Below are positions 23,401 through 33,200 of a stretch of DNA of 64,000 nucleotides, one piece after another (positions within the stretch are counted from its first letter, which is position 1; every line of letters begins with the position of its first letter). Both the position numbers and the translations under genes were made by a program. The stretch comes from Plazaster borealis (Eukaryota > Echinodermata > Asteroidea > Forcipulatida > Labidiasteridae), in the NCBI GenBank assembly GCA_021014325.1, contig CM037462.1, forward strand, positions 14,962,135-15,026,134, written 5' to 3'. The notes under the pieces are model-generated. The model was given only the letters and a program-made list of their open reading frames with translations, was not told where the DNA came from and ran no database searches.

Positions 23401-25937
23401 CATACCTTCAGTAAAATGGGTATTTCCTTAATTAGATAATGTTCGTTGAGATACAACATAATACTTAATGAATTTTCATTTTGTTTAATTATGTGAATGT
23501 CCTTTTTAATGTGAAATGTTATTATTTTTTATTGTATACAAATATCTGCAAAATACCTTTATTTTGTCCGTATTTTGTTAACCCTATAGTTTTTATGTTC
23601 TCATTATCTCGGCACGTAAATATATGATATTGAATACTTTCCAGCTTTAAATTTTAAATGATTTTTAAATGTTTCATTTCACTGATTGTTTTAGAAATTG
23701 GTTTTTATAAAATTGATCTAAAAATAATTTTTTATTTTATTTTAAGTAATGCATTTTACTCATCACTATCAGTCAACAAGAAATTAAATAAATCACCATT
23801 TGGGTTTGATTCGTTTTTAAATCCAGAAACGATGCAGAAATCCTGAAGGTACGAAGTGTCTTGTGACAAGGTTAAGGTACGAAGTGTCTTGTAAGAAGGT
23901 ACGAAGTGTCCAAGGTACGAAGTGTCCAAAGTCACTTCGTACCTTGCAAAAGGTACGAAATGTCCATGGTACGAAGTGGCAAAGGTACGAAGTGTCCTGA
24001 CACCAGTCGTATTATTGATAAATATAGGACCTTTGAGATGCTTCGCAGCTATGCTTCGAGCGTACTAATATACAAATATTGGATGCTTATGAGTACAATA
24101 TAGAAGAATATAATCACGAGGTGAAATCTGGACCGTTCCTATTAATTCACGAGGCGAACAGTCCAGATTGAGTGGTTATATATATTCTGCTAGTGCTATA
24201 TTATGAATAAAATGCATCATATTTTGTTCTATATATACCTCACACATAGATCCTTGTCATTTGATATTTTTCATAATTCATAATTTTTTTCAACAATAGA
24301 TAATATGCCTGCAAAGTTTTGAACAGTAATTTATGATGTATTTCAACAATGATTAAACTGCTTATAAAAACATATAGCTGGAGCTGTTTAAAGGGTCTGT
24401 ATACGTTTGGTAATGACTCTGAAAATTAATGGAAATGAAAACTTACTTGGTAAGAAGTACAGCAGCTTTGGATAGTATTTAATGCCTTTTGAGAAACTTT
24501 TCACTTCGAAGTACTGCGGTTATGGAAAAAGATATCACTTTTTATCCCCCAAAAATTTGAATCTGAGAAGCGTTACCGGTACTGTCTACATTAACGTTTC
24601 TCAGATATTCTTCCTGCGTGGACATAACCGCTCCAGATTTTTTGGCAATATCTCAAAAACGCTATACCTTTTGAAATGAAATTTTCACAGGTTAGTTTTA
24701 TGGTATATATCTAAAAAATTATAGGATTGAAACAAACCGGTGGGTTCCAATTACATAAAACGTATACAATCCCTTTAAGCCGCGGTTGCCTAAAGCGCGT
24801 TGGGGAGTTACAACTATATATGCCCCAAAGAAAAGAAGTGACAACAACTATATAGCTCTGTGCTTTCAATAATCGTAATCAAGTATGTTTCTATCCGATT
24901 TCACTTTTTGCCTGCAAAGTTACAGTATAATTAACATTACTAAACCGGAAACAAAATTTTACTTTAGCCACACATATAAAAAAATGGAACAACTTCTATT
25001 CTAAATCTGCACACTGCTTGGGTGCATCTGAAATTGTTGCTACGAAAAGATTCCTCCAGTTTTTACAGGTTGTTGAAATTTTCACTGGTTGTAACATTGA
25101 AGTCCAATTGCTCTTAGGTTGGAAAATATGTTCATTGGAAAACATGGAAAAAATTAGATACACTCTTCACCCCACCCAGCCGCACACCCCCCAAAAAGAT
25201 AAAAGATAAAATAGATAAATAAACAAAAATGTCCATAGAAGTTAACAGGGTAAAGCTGTATGACCATAATATTTTAAAATTGACTACCGGTACACGTTGT
25301 ATGTTTTAAGTACTAATATATCACTGCTTATACTATTGGCACAAAACCACATCCGGGTATTCTCGGAAAATACCACTTTTTAAACACGAGGTCAACGGCC
25401 GATTACGCCATAGGGCCTTTAAGGTTGTTATAGATAATCCATATAACAAATGTTTTTGCAAATTGCCTGATTTCTAACTGCCGCATGTCCTTTCTCCCAA
25501 ACAGGTGTTTCTGTGATCTTCGGTACAGCACTTCTCGTCTCGTCTCCGGGGATAGCATCGACATCCTCCCCGTTCTCTATGACCTCCCAAACCCCTCCTA
25601 TTACAACTGGCTGAGCGTTGGCTGCAAACGGGTGAACGGGAACTGCCCCAACGACTGCCTCAACAGAGCCCACGACTGGCTGGGAACCGCCGCCAACCCG
25701 AGCAGCCACTTCACCAGTGGATCCGGTCCGGACGCCTGCGAGGTCGTCAGGCGGACCGCCTCACCCAGCAACAAGATCTACGTGTACGCTTCGTACGACC
25801 CTAGTGTTTGTGGCGGTAGATCCTGGCAGTATGTCACCGAACTCTGCTGCTGGGAAATATCTTTCCCTGGTTATAACTCTGCCTATTTGTACAACCACAT
25901 GTGTGCGCAGGAATGCTCGCCTTTGGGCGGCTGTTAA
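8495..25937 (+). CDS. Small secreted cysteine-rich protein, two exons with a 17-kb intron (model)
   Basis: Exon 1 (8495-8577) encodes a 28-residue start, MNSGSLSGGALAILVAVLIV followed by STEADRKT, which is a clear signal peptide. It ends in phase 2 at a perfect GTAAGT donor. Exon 2 (25505-25937) follows a CTCCCAAACAG acceptor, opens in the matching phase and runs to a TAA stop. The joined frame is 171 aa. The mature part has 12 cysteines, including CFCD at its start and a CCW, which suggests six disulfides and an extracellular role. I do not recognise the family. The intron holds two MITEs and a 13.7-kb transposon, so its length is explained by insertions. The pairing of exons rests on phase, the signal peptide and the lack of another start for exon 2; extra small exons or a different first exon remain possible. 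Confidence 0.55.
8609..8952. repeat. TTAA-flanked MITE, family 1
   Basis: It is flanked by TTAA (8605-8608 and 8953-8956). It starts AGGTATCGTACACGTTTGGT and ends near CGGGTTCAGTGCCT. It contains the family's fixed blocks: AACGACTCCCT, TTTTATTCCTATCTGAAAGC, GGGTGTTTTTTCTTTCATC and TATGCATATGTTGGGA. It has no gene. Copies of this family recur at least ten times in the window. Confidence 0.85.
8968..9369. repeat. TTAA-flanked MITE, family 2
   Basis: It lies between TTAA at 8964-8967 and TTAA at 9370-9373, and ends GACGTATACCTTCCCT. The same element in inverse orientation is at 24392-24774, sharing TCAGATTCAAATTTTTGGGG-like, TCACTTCGAAGTAC-like and TTGAAATGAAATT-like blocks. Its right-hand TTAA is also the left target duplication of the large transposon that follows. 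Confidence 0.7.
9550..9586 (+). promoter_or_regulatory. Two CRE-type TGACGTCA palindromes upstream of the ballast gene
   Basis: Perfect TGACGTCA octamers occur at 9550-9557 and 9579-9586, about 100-135 bp before the ATG at 9684. The opposite end of the transposon has a TGACGTC core at 22847-22853, about 150 bp before the THAP start. This arrangement suggests CREB/ATF-type promoter elements carried in both terminal regions. Function is inferred from sequence only. Confidence 0.45.
9684..11605 (+). CDS. P2X7-type ballast (C-terminal) domain protein, transposon-borne
   Basis: Three exons (9684-9928, 10713-10949, 11437-11605) with GT-AG borders and matching phases (2, then 2) give 216 aa. Residues 1-80 are acidic and probably disordered. 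From residue 82 the protein matches the cytosolic C-terminal ballast domain of P2X7 receptors: WCSCGHC (82-88), NCICC (95-99), HVAYRQ (165-170), LPSC (187-190) and IRRTFP...GQY.GF (195-209). In P2X7 this domain binds zinc through its cysteines and a guanine nucleotide (established knowledge). There is no channel domain or membrane segment here, so it is a free-standing ballast protein, as seen in other invertebrates. The frame is intact although the neighbouring transposase has decayed. Its role in the transposon is unknown. The ATG at 9684 is chosen because upstream in-frame sequence lacks an ATG. Confidence 0.85.
11729..11924. repeat. GGGCCCAATTTCAT-type inverted-repeat element
   Basis: It begins GGGCCCAATTTCATGGAGCT and ends CAGCTCTATGAAGTTGGGCCC, mirror images with few mismatches. 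It sits just after the stop codon of the ballast-domain gene, inside the transposon, so it may contribute to that 3' UTR. The stretch from here to 13354 shows no further coding sequence. Confidence 0.75.
15042..15210. repeat. Degenerate GGGCCC-type inverted-repeat element
   Basis: It starts GGGCCCGATTTTAATAGAGG and ends GTATGAAATTGGGCCCAG. It fills part of the short gap between THAP-gene exons 5 and 6, where the transposase core would be expected. Confidence 0.55.
16276..16408 (+). repeat. 5' LTR
   Basis: 133 bp, TG...CA bounded, identical to the 3' LTR. It is unusually short for a gypsy LTR and has no obvious TATA box; AATAAA occurs as CCAATAAACC at about 16328. Confidence 0.95.
16409..16420 (+). 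promoter_or_regulatory. Primer-binding site, tRNA-Leu type
   Basis: TGGTGGCAGCGG directly follows the LTR. Its complement CCGCTGCCACCA matches the 3' end (with CCA) of a common animal tRNA-Leu (AAG type, from memory), 12 of 12 bases. The next bases do not continue the match. Confidence 0.75.
16442..17683 (+). CDS. gag: Gag-protease polyprotein of the gypsy element
   Basis: 413 aa from the first ATG after the primer-binding site. An in-frame extension upstream to 16370 has no ATG and would overlap the LTR and primer site, so it was not used. The N-terminal half is a Ty3-type capsid region, with the FIQDLYRLADNCQYG block near residues 115-130. Two zinc knuckles follow from residue 232: CRWCGRTRHPRRNC is complete, and CDNCSKSGHFKSVC is complete. 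The aspartic protease motif LDTGATVTVIS has its catalytic Asp at residue 316. The stop codon (17681-17683) lies inside the start of pol. Product: virus-like particle protein plus protease for replication of the element. Confidence 0.92.
   Translation: MEDTPHTHLPLPGKFEGGNGPHQSELWQKWVNRFERYRIASGLNKKGNREQVSTLLYSMGECADDIIVALSIKEETATYDEVKAALDKHYEGRRNVIVERARFNRRKQLPNESIDVFIQDLYRLADNCQYGDLKESLIRDRIVVGVLDDKLSDSLQIKADLNLTKAVQICRQSEARKDSRDVVRGDIKATSSSVDHVAKRKPTAHKYDKPKPKGQLHPKQHTHEKDSKSGSCRWCGRTRHPRRNCPAKDAVCDNCSKSGHFKSVCLSGNASKRNTTRVHEVQDDDDLPFLGEVISNSDYWSAFITVDGHRTCFKLDTGATVTVISDTEPWLADVQLKETTQSLRGPGGTPLPVTGMLTAKLKYSERTITERLYVIQNQRCSLLSRRACVELGLIKRVNEVKQTSDALPHNIVP
17634..20369 (+). CDS. pol: Pol polyprotein (reverse transcriptase, RNase H, integrase) of the gypsy element
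   Basis: 911 aa in the +1 frame relative to gag, overlapping it by 50 nt, so expression needs a +1 (or -2) ribosomal frameshift or internal initiation at the ATG at 17634. Reverse transcriptase: LPFGISSAPEIFQ and the active-site box CHMDD (172-176, Cys where Tyr is usual). RNase H: TDASS with Asp at 321, and ETDHKPL. Integrase: HHCC zinc finger starting at His545, and a DDE triad at Asp608, Asp662 and Glu698 with the expected 35-residue spacing. The C-terminus has the NPGDSVWIRD segment typical of gypsy integrase, then a Pro/Ser/Thr-rich tail; no chromodomain is evident. No stop or frameshift interrupts the frame. Confidence 0.93.
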   Translation: MRSSKLQTPYHITLCPDAKPVCLYTPRKVPYPLLPQVEKEIQSMLQQGVISPVTSPTTWCSGMVVVPKSNGSHRICVDLTNLNKSVLREIHPMSSVDESLAKLGKSTIFSKLDAKSGFWQIPLDAESTLLTTFITPSGRYCFNRLPFGISSAPEIFQRAMSQILVDLDGVICHMDDILIHGATQLEHDKRVRSVLQRLHKAGLTLNEKCEFTKHSIKFLGHVIDAAGIHADKGKTTAIAAFPVPSNITELQRFMGMVNQLGKFVPGLAEINEPLRQLLRKDTTWYWDKAQQSSFQRVKDLLLSSAVLAHYEPTRPTFVATDASSFGVGAVLLQIQDDGKRHPISYASRSLSDTEKRYAVIEKEALAATWGCEKFSDYVLGLHFTLETDHKPLVSLLQTKELSKMPPRILRFRLRLMRFSPTVQYVPGKHQTTADALSRAPVGTPEETDTALISEIDNYTNHVMSSVPATPQRLLEIVAAQKADEECTQIKEFCIRGWPVYMPHTPLLRQYWENRSHLSILDDLLLYDDRIVIPRSMRLEMLDRIHQGHLGITKCRARARTSIWWPGLSKSIEDMISKCVTCAKHRPEQREPLMAASFPSCPWERLGMDLFEYRGKIYLIVIDYYSRWIEIKSLSSDQTSATVIQALKEIFAVHGIPDVIMSDNGPQFSSASFLQFAKTYGFIHTTSSPRYPQANGEVERAVRTIKGLLKKNTDPYLALLMYRSSPLQNGLSPSELSMGRKLKTTLPILPSNLYPKAQQDQMIRQKEETYRTKQQHNFNLRHRATTLPTLNPGDSVWIRDQNRHGTILAKASQPRSYIIETDHGTVRRNRSALFNTPDQTPQTPAPDAPLSTPSDVPTHSQTVLPTPSQQCSPSTSQEKQSPSLSTPPNTPSPTVITTRSGRLVKPPDRLNL
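20670..20681 (+). promoter_or_regulatory. Polypurine tract
   Basis: The purine-rich GGGGGGAGA ends one base before the 3' LTR TG, where plus-strand DNA priming is expected. Confidence 0.75.
20682..20814 (+). repeat. 3' LTR
   Basis: 133 bp, identical to the 5' LTR, followed by the GTATC target duplication. Confidence 0.95.
23263..24005. mobile_element. Fold-back element built from repeated ACTTCGTACC motifs
   Basis: The left end GGGTGTCGGACACTTCGTAC is mirrored by a right end reading GTACGAAGTGTCCTGACACC. The element is flanked by the 7-bp direct repeat GTCGTAT (23256-23262 and 24006-24012), extendable to 8 bp with one mismatch, which is compatible with a hAT-type insertion. The arms (about 23263-23415 and 23850-24005) are arrays of a 10-14 bp motif, (G)ACACTTCGTACC, in opposite orientations, about six on the left and nine on the right. 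The AT-rich middle has no gene. Confidence 0.75.
24392..24774. repeat. TTAA-flanked MITE, family 2
   Basis: Flanked by TTAA at 24388-24391 and 24775-24778. It starts AGGGTCTGTATACGTTTGGT and ends ACGTATACAATCCCT. It is an inverse-orientation relative of 8968-9369. Confidence 0.75.
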
Positions 25938-25974
25938 AATCTCTTTCTTTCCTCTATGACTATGAGTCAATTAA

Positions 25975-26323
25975 AGGTATCGTACACGTTTGGTAATTGT
26001 CAAAGACCAGTGTTCTCACTTGGTGTATCCCAACATATGCATCAAATAACAAGCCTGTGAAAATTTGGGCTCAATTGGTCATCGAATTTGCAAGTTGCAA
26101 TGGTGAAAGAAAAAACACCCTTGTTGTACAATGTGCGCTTGCAATTTGCAAGAAGTTTTTATTATTTTAGTGAGCAATTAGCTGTTTCTCAAAAACTACG
26201 TTACTTCAGAGGGAGTCGTTTCCTACAATGTGTTATACTATCACCAGCTCTCCGTTGCTTGTTACCAAGTAAGTTTTTATGCTAACATTTGTTTTGAGTC
26301 ATTACCAAACGTGTACGATACCT
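25975..26323. repeat. TTAA-flanked MITE, family 1
   Basis: TTAA at both ends (25971-25974, 26324-26327) and near-perfect terminal inverted repeats, AGGTATCGTACACGTTTGGT against ACCAAACGTGTACGATACCT. It begins about 35 bp after the stop codon of the cysteine-rich gene and so may lie in its 3' UTR. Confidence 0.85.
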
Positions 26324-26739
26324 TTAAATAAAATCTACAAAATTCTTTATGTTGAGTTGTACGATCTGCATTCTGAAAATAGATAATAAAGTCTCTGCGG
26401 GTACACCGCATGATAACCTGTTTCTGCTTGGGAAAAGATATGGCTCTGAAAATATTCAGCTCTGAAAATATTCAGCTGGTTTGTAAATGTTGTTCTCAAA
26501 AGTTTCGATAGTTGTATTATCAGAAGAAGTCTTCTGATAACCAGAGCGGTGGTTGATTTTATTATTAAGGTACACAACTATTGCTATGAACAAAACAACT
26601 AGGTCTTTTTTTTAATAAAGGAAACCACTTCTCTTTAAAACAAAAATGTGTTATTATAAAAGTGTACACACTTGCATATATTTTACTAATTTTAACAATC
26701 AATCAATCAATCAAACATTTTGTACTAAGCGTCATCACC

Positions 26740-27125
26740 CTATAGTTGTCTATTTCGAGGCGCTTAGCAAAGAAAAGAAAAGTTTAAGACAGAAGAGTTC
26801 ACAGAATTCCATGTGGAGATCAAGTGCAGTGGACTATTATAAGCATATTAAAAGATACGAGTCTTAAGCTGGCTTTTGAAGATCTGTAAGGAGTCAAGTG
26901 TGCGTAGTTGATAGAGGAGATCATTCCATAGCTTTGGTGCACAAGAAGCGAAGCTTCTATCACCTGATGAAGAGTGGCTCTCTAGGAATGTTCAACAGTA
27001 GTTTGTTGAATGATCTCAGATTGGGCCGAGGTTGGTATGTACACAACATGTCTCTTATAACTGGGGCTATGAAGTGCTTTCCAAGTCAACGTGGGATTTT
27101 GTAATTTTGTAATTGACAACTCGCA
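26740..27125. repeat. Dispersed repeat of the GCGCTTAGC...GGTGCACAAGAAG type
   Basis: It contains GAGGCGCTTAGCAAAG, GGAGATCATTCCATAGCTTT and TGGTGCACAAGAAGCGAAG. This layout recurs widely in marine invertebrate genomes (from memory). It has no intact reading frame of known type. The flanking stretches 26330-26740 and 27125-29800 show no gene; they hold only AT-rich and low-complexity DNA, including a GT-rich run near 28555. Confidence 0.45.
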
Positions 27126-29814
27126 ACACGAATGATAAGAGGTTCTTTTGAGTATGGGTAAATTGACTTATTGCTGTAATATCCAATCACATTCTGCTGC
27201 CAATTATCACCTGGAATTTCATTTGAACAATTTTTAGCCATTTTGAAAACCGATTGAACTTTACTTTGTCATAAAGGCTTTCTTTTGCTCCAGAGTTTCA
27301 CTTGAAATTGTTTAAGGCTATAGAGATCATTTCACACATTTTGTTTGCATTCCACTTGACTTGTATTATCGTAATCCATATAGCGTCAAATTCCCAAACT
27401 TTTAATCATCTTATATACAGTTGAAGTTTGCCTAATGTAGGCCTAGGCCTACAGTTATTAAGATTAGCGAATCACTCATGTGTTTAATGTAAATAAAGAA
27501 AAACAAATGCAATTTATAAATGCGTTTTTGTCACCTTTTTATATTTTGTCATTAAAAGAAAATTTGAACTTAAATTATATAAACGGTTGTTAACATTGAA
27601 ACAAAATTAATACTGGGGACGATGATGCTTATTGTTTAGAAATCCAATCCAATCACGCCCGAATTTATGCGACCATACAAAGGTTAAATGAAACATGAAC
27701 GTCAGTTCTTGGGCAAACAAATCTTATTGTTTACAACTGGAAACGGAGGTCAAGTCTTATTCTGCAGTGTTTTCTTTGTTGATTTGTTAAATTTAACTTA
27801 CTTTTTCATATATATTTCATGATTAATTTCCCAACAATTTATGATAATTTTAAATGGTTCTTTATATTAACTATACGCCAATGACCTTCGTTGCCTGTCC
27901 CTCCAATTTTGGAATAAATTAAGAAAGTTCAAAATGTAAAAATCCGATTCAAGACACGCAGAGAGGAGGACGCAGCAGGGATTAAAAGAGTAATAAGTTC
28001 GGACTGCAATTTCTCGCAGTAGAGTTTAAAAAAAATATGCATGAACCAGAATAACGTATGAATTTTTGTCAGAAAACATTTAGTTCATTCATTCAACTAA
28101 AAAATCAGACTGTCCATTTGGTGCAAAATTATAATATTCTACAAAAGTCACATTTTTTTCGGGAATTTCTAATGTTTTCTTTTTTTCTTGATTTTTCAAA
28201 CCAATCATAAGCAATGGGGTAAATATACATTAACCTATTATGCATTGTGATTGGTTACTCTTTCAGCACTTTACTTTTTGCATACAAATTATGAATAATT
28301 CAACAAAAATAAACAAACGCAAAATCAGGTCTCTACGACTTCCCAACGCTTCGCGGCTACACTCAGCTTTTTTCTTTTACTTTTTTTTTCTTTTTCTATT
28401 TCTCGAAGGGCTCGGAAAGGGGGAGCTGGTGAAAGAAAGAAATCTGTCCCCCGGAGATTTTGTCCTCCATACGGGAAATTAACGTGGGCTGAAGGAGGAG
28501 GATTCAAAAGAGGGCGCTATCAGAAGAAGCCTTAATTGTACACAGTTCGCCCGGCGGTGGGGGTGGGGGTGGGGGGAGAGGGAGAGAATGTCCGCTAGTC
28601 TGCAAACGAGAGGTATCGTAGACTTGATTTTAAGTCTGAGTTCGCGGTTATTTCTCTGCATCAGCCACGCAAACTTCCCCGCAGATTGGCTATCACATGC
28701 TCACTCGTGATCATAGGTTAATGACAGGTAAATCCAAAAGAGGGCGCTACTTCAGGCAATAATGTTATGGCTATCAGGTAGGGGTGCACCATACTAAATA
28801 AGCCAGAATTCATGCGGCAAGCTACTTATCATAATTTGTAAACCCACAACTTATTTTTAATTATAACGTTTTTGGGGTCATGCAATTAATAGATTGTGTA
28901 AATATAAGAATCTATCATAACCCGGGGGTTCTGTGCTTCAACGTTTGAGGAGACTTGTAGTTTAGGCGTTAAAGTTGGCCCTATTTGACCGGGGAAGTGG
29001 AGAAGTGCTTCACGAAAACTGGCAGCAAGTCGGCTTTGGAAAAAACAAAATATTCGTGTTTTTTTCTTCTGGGGTAGTTAGCAAAAATTCCAAACGGTTG
29101 ACCTGCCAAAAATTGAAAAGAATTCTCAAGTTTAGTTGTCCGGAAATATAATGTCTGAATGGTTTTCAAGAGGCTGAGAGACTGACACGATTTTTTGAGC
29201 ATTTTTGAATTATTATCATTTAGCATTGGTTCCTAGGGGAGATTATTTAGAGTGGTGCGCCCGTAGACCAAAAACCACGATCACAGACTTGGAACCAAGT
29301 CTAGAGGTATCGAGGTCTCAATGCTTCAAAGGCAGACTGCACACATGAACTCGCGCGCATAGGTTGAACATTGGGTCACGTTCGCCATGGTTCGCCCGGC
29401 GTGCACATCACGCTGGCAACACGTCTTACGCGCGAAAATCATTATGGAGAGCGCGTACTTTTCAAAACTGGATGAAAAACACGCACAATAAGCTCAATAA
29501 AATACACCTAGGCCTACTAGAATTTTCGGATATCCGCTTTTTAGTTTAATGATATGAAATGTGGACGTACATGAAGGGAAATATCACAGGAATGAGGTAA
29601 AATTTCTTGAATTTTTAGAGTGTACATGATAATCTACGGTCATTTACTGGGCGGAAAACGTTCGGTAGGCTTAATAACGACGCTTTAAAAGCAGCTGTTT
29701 TTAGGCGGCCATACAGTTCAATGACAATTTCGCGCGTGTTTCATGAATTCCAAAAATCACGTTTTCTTTTGAAAATGGTATACCTTTCATATTGACCTTA
29801 TTATTACCAATTGG

Positions 29815-30002
29815 GGCTCAACTTTATGGGAGCTGTTTGAGCTGAAAATGTTGCTTAACCAATTCTGCTTAGCGCAATTGAGCAGGAATCCAATCCCATG
29901 TGAAATGATTTTGGGGTGCTATCTATTTCTGGTAATCAAAATTGTTTTGAGGTAAGCAAATTGTTGTGTGCTTGAGCAGCTAGCTCTGCGAGATTGCTCC
30001 CT
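29815..30002. repeat. Degenerate GGGCCC-type inverted-repeat element
   Basis: Diverged ends (GGGGCTCAACTTTATGGGAG; GCAGCTAGCTCTGCGAGATT) around TTGCTTAACC and GAGCAGGAATCC blocks typical of the family. It lies about 200 bp before the start codon at 30211. Confidence 0.5.
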
Positions 30003-30210
30003 GCATCACTTGTATAGGTCAAAGCGCATGGTTTATAGGTTCCATGCTTACAAGCTGTGCTTCTTATGCGTTCCTCTATGCGTTCCTCTGTACAGTTTCA
30101 CGCCTCTGTTTAACATGACATACTTTTGATATATTTGTGAACACTGTGGAATTTAATGAACTGAACTGAAGTAGACAACAAACTTTCTTTTCAAAAGGCA
30201 AAGTGGTTCC

Positions 30211-33200
30211 ATGTCGTCTTTCAGACATGTACTGCTCACCATCAGCCTATCTCTGCTGCTACTCGCGTCATGGTCACACAGAGTGCTTGGAAACCCAACA
30301 CCTGAGTCGGAACCCGAGCCAACTGGCGAACCAGAACCGACTGGAGAACCAGAGGCTGAGCCGACCGGGGAACCAGAACCGACGGGAGAACCAGAGGCTG
30401 AGCCGACCGGGGAACCAGAACCGACGGGAGAACCAGAGTCTGAGCCGACCGGGGAACCAGAACCGACTGGAGAACCAGAGTCTGAGCCGACCGGGGAACC
30501 AGAACCGACGGGAGAACCAGAGGCTGAGCCGACCGGGGAACCAGAACCGACGGGAGAACCAGAGGCTGAGCCGACCGGGGAACCAGAACCGGCGGGAGAA
30601 CCAGAGGCTGAGCCGACCGGGGAACCAGAACCGACGGGAGAACCAGAGGCTGAGCCGACCGGGGAACCAGAACCGACGGGAGAACCAGAGGCTGAGCCAA
30701 CTGGAGAACCAGAACCTGAGCCGACTGAAGGGGAACCCAAAGGAGAGGTCGAACCGACTGACGATATACCCGTGTCCGAGGAAACATTCTATGCAACACC
30801 AACAGAAATAATGCTTCCTCCATTCATTCTCATCACAATCATGACTGTCGGTAAAAATTAACAATTTCCAGATGTTCCCCTTTATGAAAGGGACACATTG
30901 CCTTCGGATTGGGTACTTTGGGCTATAAAAGGCGTTTGTTGTGAAATGAGTACGGTTGTAAAGATGTATTAAAAGTAGAATATATAGATTCACACAATAG
31001 TATCCCTCAAAAAGTTGTGGTTTTCGTTTTACTTCGTGAACTGACACGGTCCGCCATTTTGTCCACACTATCTCGAGAGGTATTTATGTGAAACGTTATA
31101 TTCTACTTTTAAAACATCTTTCTAACCAAAGGCATATTCATTTCATAATAAACGCTATTTTTTAATAACCCAAAGCGCCCAATTGGTAGGCAAGGTGTCT
31201 TCAACTTGTCTGTGTGTTCAGCAAACATTGGGTAATCGTGGCAGCTTTTATAAACAACCCACTCAATGTTGGTTTCCTTTTTTGCTCTCCCAAAGGTTCG
31301 TCTTACCTGGCTGTGCGAACTGAACTAAAAAGAAGATCACGACACGACGAAAGACTACAAGCCATGTTTATGGCTCAACCAAGTATGAGGGAACTTAAAC
31401 CTCGACCTAATCAAAGCCAAGCATGTAAGATCAAAATGTCTCAAGACATCATTTTATTCATTTAAGTGTCTGTGAAGGAGCAAAATAGAAGATAAATTAT
31501 TCTGCCCTCAATTTTTTTCGACTCATAATATTAAGAGTAATTTCTATACGGTGTACTACTATGTACTGGCCCTATTCGTTTCTTTCAAGGAGGTTTTCAA
31601 AGTGATCTCAGTCTATTTTTTGAGGCAGTATACCTTTGGTAATTGTCAAAGACCAGTATCTTCACTTGGTGTATGCCATCATATGCATAAAATAACAAAC
31701 CTGTGAAAATTAGGGGTCAATTATTGGTCATCGAAGTTGCAAGAAAATAATGAAAGAAAAAATACCCTTGTTGCATGCATTATTGTGTGCTTTCAGATGC
31801 CTGAGAAAGGATTTCATGCCTGAAGCCTTTCTCGGATTCAAATTTGTGGGTGAAAATCTACCCTTTTCTCTAAAACTATACTTCAAAGGGGGTCATTTCT
31901 AACAATGTTTTATAATGTCAACAGCTCCTCAGCGCTATTTACCGAGTAACGTTTTATGGTCATTAACCTGAGTAACTACCAAAAGTACACCCTGCCTTTA
32001 ATAAAATTATTTGTATAAATCTTTTTTATCTGAGATACCAGACACGGAGATAAGATCTTATGCTCAGCAAAACCCTCCTATATTTTGACACATCAAGATT
32101 AATGTGTTACCAGACAAGAACAATGGAAGGTCCCCGAGCTGCGTGGATTTTTCCCCGCATGGATTGAGCGATTTCAGTACACAGTGGTTCATGGCATAAA
32201 GTATCGGGAATACCTTCATGATTTGCCCTTGTATCATTCCAGCAGTTCTGACCACGGCGGAAATAGACGTGTTGGACAGCATGGAATGCTTCTGCAATCA
32301 GCCATTAGGTCTGTGCCGTATCGCTGTACCGGGGTTCTTATCTTTAGCCTTCTGCCCTCTCGTCCTGTTTGTCCACAAGCCTCTCATTCTTCTATTCTGG
32401 CCCACTGAGCTGTTCCCGCAAGGCCCGCCAAATATCAACGAAGTCATCGGTAAAAACCGATCCACTAAAAAAAAAAAAAAAAACCCAAAAATAACAACCC
32501 TGGGTCAGAATTGACTCGGATTCCGGGCACCGTGGTGGGGCCTGACCCATTTATGAGCCAATAACGACCTGGAATCTGTGTCACTTCTGACCCGGGAAGG
32601 GTTTTTTTAGAGTGTATTCTTAAATGTTTTGCTTCTCATTTATTAGTTAAAGGCATCGTACACGTTTGGTACTTGTCAAAGACCAGTGTTCTCATTTGGT
32701 GTATCCCATATGCATAAAATAACACGCCTGTGAAAATTTGAGCTCAATTGGTCATCGAAGTTGCAAGAAAATGATGTAAGAAAAAACACCCTTGTTGTAC
32801 AAATTTGTGTGCTTTCAGATAGGAATAAAAAGTTCTTGCAAGAAGTTTTTATTATTTTAGTGAGAAATTACCTCTTTCTCAAAAACTACGTTACTTCAGA
32901 GGGAGTCGTTTCTCATAATGTTTTATACTATCAACAGCTCTTTGTTGCTCGTTACCAAGTAAGTTTTTATGCTAATATATATTTTGAGTCATTACCAAAC
33001 GTGTACGATGCCTTTAAATTAAAAGGTTCAACATTTTGTAGCATTGGGATTTAGTGGGGTGTTTTTTTGTTGTAAGGGTAGACCTAAGTGATTGTGAAAC
33101 TAAACTTGAAGTAGGATTTGAAACTACTTGTAAATATGATCCAGTATTAATAACATTGAAAGAAATCAAAGAGTTAAAATGTCCATAGATTTGCACACAC

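Noticed and set aside
30153..31068. Long open frames of 190-260 codons on the minus strand across the 42-bp repeats
   Set aside because: They are by-products of a stop-free repeat unit. The plus frame has a signal peptide and in-phase splicing to downstream exons.
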